A stretch of 64,000 nucleotides of DNA from JAADJA01 sp963840975 (GTDB lineage: Bacteria; Bacteroidota; Bacteroidia; Bacteroidales; JAADJA01), in contig CAWJBC010000002.1 of assembly GCA_963840975.1 (NCBI GenBank), positions 310,001 through 374,000 on the forward strand, written 5' to 3'. The position numbers and the translations under genes were made by a program. Under the pieces are notes generated by a model that was given only the letters and a program-made list of their open reading frames with translations, ran no database searches and was not told where the DNA came from. The first letter of the stretch is position 1. The number at the start of each line of letters is the position of its first letter. Below are positions 61,538-64,000 of the stretch, in pieces.

Positions 61538-63100
61538 ATGCCCATTTTAGGATCTATCATAAAAAAAGCTTACGAACTCAGGAACTATCCCCTTGATCAG
61601 AAAAAGAAAAAGCAAACTGATCCATTCGAAACCCAGGAGAAAGTTCTTAAAAAGCTGATCCGTAAAGCACAGTTCACAGCTTTTGGTGAACACTTTGATT
61701 TTACTGATATCATCAAGCAAAAAAATGTTGTAAAAGCATTCGGTCAAAAGGTGCCCATTTACGATTACAATACCATGTTTCGGAAATGGTGGTTCAGAGC
61801 TCTGAACGGAGAAGCTTTTGTAGCATGGCCCGGGAGAGTCAAGTATTTTGCCCTGACTTCAGGCACATCCGAAGCTGCGAGTAAACAGATACCGGTCACC
61901 GACGATATGATCCGCGCTATTCGCAAAGCAAGTATCAGGCAGTTGGTTTCAACCGTCAAATATTCTTTTCCTATCGAATTTTATGAAAAAGGGTTTCTGA
62001 TGATCGGCGGAAGCACCCATCTCCAGTATAACGGAACCTATTATGAAGGCGACCTGTCGGGAATTTCCGCTGGCAACCTGCCTTTCTGGTTTCAGCATTT
62101 TTATAAGCCCGGAAAGCGTATTTCGAGGGAAAGAGACTGGAGTACCAAGCTGGATGAGATCATTAAAAAGGCAAAAGAGTGGGATATTGGAGTCATTGTG
62201 GGCGTGCCGGCATGGATTCAGATCATACTTGAAAAAATAATTGATCACTACGGCGCGAAATCCATTCACGACATCTGGCCCAATTTATCGGTGTATGTTC
62301 ACAGTGGTGTTTCTTTTGGACCTTATGGCAAAAGCTTTGAAAAGCTGTTTGGTAAAAAGGTGTACTTCCAGGAATCCTATCTTGCTTCTGAAGGCTATAT
62401 CGCTTATACTGATGGGTTTAATGTGGGCGGTTTGAAACTGATCCTGGACAATGGGATTTTCTTTGAGTTCATCCCGTTTAACGATGCAAATTTTGATGGA
62501 GAAGGCAACCTGAAAAGCAACCCCCAGGCGCTTACCGTTCAGGAGATCGAAGAGGGTAAGGAATATGCACTGCTTATGACAACCTGTTCGGGTGCATGGC
62601 GATACCTGATCGGTGATGTGGTAAAGTTTACTTCCAAAGCCAAATGTGAAATAATAATCACCGGAAGAACCAAGCATTTTCTGAGTATTTGCGGTGAACA
62701 CCTTTCGATCGAAAATATGTCGCGAGCCATCGAAATGCTCGAAAACGAATGTAATATCGCTGTGAGGGAGTTTACGGTGGCAGGAATTGAATATGATTCT
62801 ATGTTTGCCCATCAGTGGTATTTAGGATGCGACGATCCGCTCGATCATTCCCTTGCCCGGAAAAAAATTGATGAATACCTAAAGGTTTTAAATGATGATT
62901 ACCGCGTTGAGCGGATAGCTGCAATCCGTGAGGTTTTTGTTGAAGTGTTGCCCACTTCAGTTTTCAGCAACTGGATGAAGATGAAAGGAAAAGAAGGCGG
63001 AGCAAACAAATTTCCGCGGGTAATGAAAAAAAATATGCACGCTGAATGGAAAGATTATCTGGAAAGTGTTCAGGGTGTGAAAAGTATAAACCGCAATTGA
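61538..63100 (+). CDS. GH3 family acyl-adenylating enzyme (auxin-responsive-like)
   Basis: A 520-residue enzyme of the ANL superfamily, GH3 branch. In plants GH3 proteins adenylate carboxylic acids such as auxin and join them to amino acids; bacterial relatives have unknown partners. Signatures include the ATP loop YFALTSGTSEAASKQIPV near 105-122, SIHDIWPNLSVYVHSG near 250, FQESYLASEGYIAYTDG near 278, YALLMTTCSGAWRYLIGDVVKF near 340-362 (with the adenylate-binding Asp) and ITGRTKHFLSICGEHLS near 375. Cytoplasmic. The LysE-type exporter gene starts five bases after the stop and may export the conjugate (inference). Confidence 0.9.
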   Translation: MPILGSIIKKAYELRNYPLDQKKKKQTDPFETQEKVLKKLIRKAQFTAFGEHFDFTDIIKQKNVVKAFGQKVPIYDYNTMFRKWWFRALNGEAFVAWPGRVKYFALTSGTSEAASKQIPVTDDMIRAIRKASIRQLVSTVKYSFPIEFYEKGFLMIGGSTHLQYNGTYYEGDLSGISAGNLPFWFQHFYKPGKRISRERDWSTKLDEIIKKAKEWDIGVIVGVPAWIQIILEKIIDHYGAKSIHDIWPNLSVYVHSGVSFGPYGKSFEKLFGKKVYFQESYLASEGYIAYTDGFNVGGLKLILDNGIFFEFIPFNDANFDGEGNLKSNPQALTVQEIEEGKEYALLMTTCSGAWRYLIGDVVKFTSKAKCEIIITGRTKHFLSICGEHLSIENMSRAIEMLENECNIAVREFTVAGIEYDSMFAHQWYLGCDDPLDHSLARKKIDEYLKVLNDDYRVERIAAIREVFVEVLPTSVFSNWMKMKGKEGGANKFPRVMKKNMHAEWKDYLESVQGVKSINRN

Positions 63101-63105
63101 AATAA

Positions 63106-63783
63106 ATGAATCCATTTTTGCAGGGCGTTTTGGTAGGTTTGACATTTGCAGTTCTTTTGGGTCCCGCATTTTTCTCGCTTATCCAAACCAGTATACATCG
63201 TGGATTTCGTTCAGGAGCCTTCCTCGCCATCGGGATATTTTTCAGTGATCTCACCGCGCTAATCTTGGCCTATTTCGGATCTGTTCAGTTTCTGGGTTCC
63301 GATCCGCGTGAAAACACGCTGTTCAGTATCATTGGAGGCATTATCCTTATCATTTTTGGCACATTTACATTCATCAGAAAAGTGATAAACCCCTCTGACA
63401 GCGTAAACAATAAGAACAATAACAAACCTTCCAAATTTTACGTGTATGTAATCAAAGGCTTTTTCCTGAATGCTGCCAACCCCGGAATGTGGTTTATCTG
63501 GGTCACCGTAGTGGTTTCAATCAGTGCCAGGTTTGGCGTAAACAATTATGATACCTACATTTTTCTTGCCGGCGCTTTGGGAACCATTTTCTCAACCGAT
63601 ATTTTGAAATGTTTCATTTCGCACCAGATCAAACATTTTCTCAATTTAAAGATTATGATCTGGATGAACCGTATTGTTGGAATTATCCTCATCGGGTTCG
63701 GTACATACCTAATCATCAACCTTATGATAGACCTCGAAAGTATGATCAGAATTTACAAGGAACTATTTAATAAAGGTACCTGA
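63106..63783 (+). CDS. LysE/RhtB family amino acid exporter
   Basis: A 225-residue membrane protein with six hydrophobic helices. The family start MNPFLQGVLVGLTFAVLLGPAFFSLIQTSI has the Gly-Pro-rich first helix of LysE transporters, and FFLNAANPGMWFIWVTVVVSI is the second conserved Asn-Pro motif. It exports amino acids or derivatives from the cytoplasm. It is five bases after the GH3 gene, so it is almost certainly co-transcribed with it. Confidence 0.9.
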   Translation: MNPFLQGVLVGLTFAVLLGPAFFSLIQTSIHRGFRSGAFLAIGIFFSDLTALILAYFGSVQFLGSDPRENTLFSIIGGIILIIFGTFTFIRKVINPSDSVNNKNNNKPSKFYVYVIKGFFLNAANPGMWFIWVTVVVSISARFGVNNYDTYIFLAGALGTIFSTDILKCFISHQIKHFLNLKIMIWMNRIVGIILIGFGTYLIINLMIDLESMIRIYKELFNKGT

Positions 63784-64000
63784 TCGAGAGTATTATTGTC
63801 TTCAACAGAAAATGATGAAAGAACTGGCAGTTGGCAGCCGGCAATAAAATAAGAGTCGTAAATTGCTGATTGCTGACTGAATACTTCAGACAGAAAGCTA
63901 TTTATGAATTATATTGCAGCAATTACCGGGATGATATTGATAAAAAACTAAAAACTCCTCTGGCTATAGCCCTGAACATCCAATTTATAACAGATACCGA
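63784..64000. other. right-end intergenic stretch with short heptamer repeats
   Basis: No gene is supported in the last 217 bases. Short direct repeats are present: GGCAGTT, GGCAGCC and GGCAATA in a row (63826-63846), and TTGCTGA twice (63863-63876). Bases 63870 to the window edge are open in one plus-strand frame for 43 codons, but there is no ATG or known motif, so I do not call a gene. Confidence 0.4.

Noticed and set aside
62285..62812. 175-codon minus-strand open frame within the GH3 gene
   Set aside because: The GH3 gene is a full-length family member in this region; the antisense frame shows no motif.
63870..64000. Start of a gene running off the right edge (43 open codons)
   Set aside because: No ATG, no ribosome signal, no known motif, and AT-rich DNA makes such stretches common.
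1..64000. Anti-phage defence systems, phage genes, toxin-antitoxin pairs
   Set aside because: No recognisable nuclease, abortive infection, integrase or toxin-antitoxin gene was found; CPBP and STAND domains alone do not justify such a call.

Overview
The window looks like a chromosomal segment of a Bacteroidota bacterium, probably Bacteroidales-like. The DNA is AT-rich. Start regions rarely show a Shine-Dalgarno sequence, and several genes are preceded by the Bacteroidota -7 element TAnnTTTG. Secreted proteins end in type IX secretion (T9SS) sorting domains. There is a gingipain-type C25 peptidase, a TonB-dependent receptor with a carboxypeptidase-regulatory-like domain, and the gene order flippase, dut, TPR lipoprotein, DUF4292 lipoprotein, EnvC, which is familiar in this phylum. 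No rRNA, tRNA, CRISPR array, transposase or integrase was seen.

Region by region. (1) 1-9.1 kb is mostly housekeeping: the 3' end of mnmG, a SAM methyltransferase, a very large NtrY-like histidine kinase, a TPR protein and a two-domain M16 peptidase lipoprotein. (2) 9.1-10.0 kb has no intact gene. It holds a terminator, about 200 bp of degenerate 21-nt repeats encoding a decayed heptapeptide repeat on the minus strand, and a leader with a promoter element. (3) 10.0-43.2 kb is a paralog-rich accessory island on the plus strand. It carries three MalT-type LuxR (LAL) regulators, two copies of a 76-aa protein, two beta-barrel proteins, a TonB receptor, four medium-chain dehydrogenase genes (one truncated), four members of a secreted propeller family (two cut down), several alpha/beta hydrolases, two beta-lactamase-fold proteins (one lacking its catalytic serine), an MBL-fold enzyme, an amidohydrolase, a CPBP protease and several broken genes. 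(4) 43.5-50.2 kb holds a MarC gene with an internal stop, then the minus-strand envelope operon. (5) 50.4-63.8 kb holds the C25 peptidase with a frameshifted tail, a CYTH protein, two T9SS cargo proteins, a membrane MutS-like ATPase, an EEP-family hydrolase, and a GH3 plus LysE pair.

How the island may work is inference. LAL proteins are large STAND ATPases that bind a small molecule and switch on genes through a C-terminal HTH. Here they sit directly upstream of a conserved 76-aa protein and outer-membrane or secreted proteins, and are followed by many small-molecule-modifying enzymes. This fits sensing and uptake or detoxification of some compound, but no substrate can be read from the sequence.

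The observations I would check first are a conserved 13-codon reading frame that overlaps the start codon of two LAL genes, the repeated unit of LAL, hairpin, conserved leader block, 76-aa protein and outer-membrane protein, the decayed heptad-repeat tract, and the fact that eleven recognisable frameshifts in three genes are all single-base insertions.
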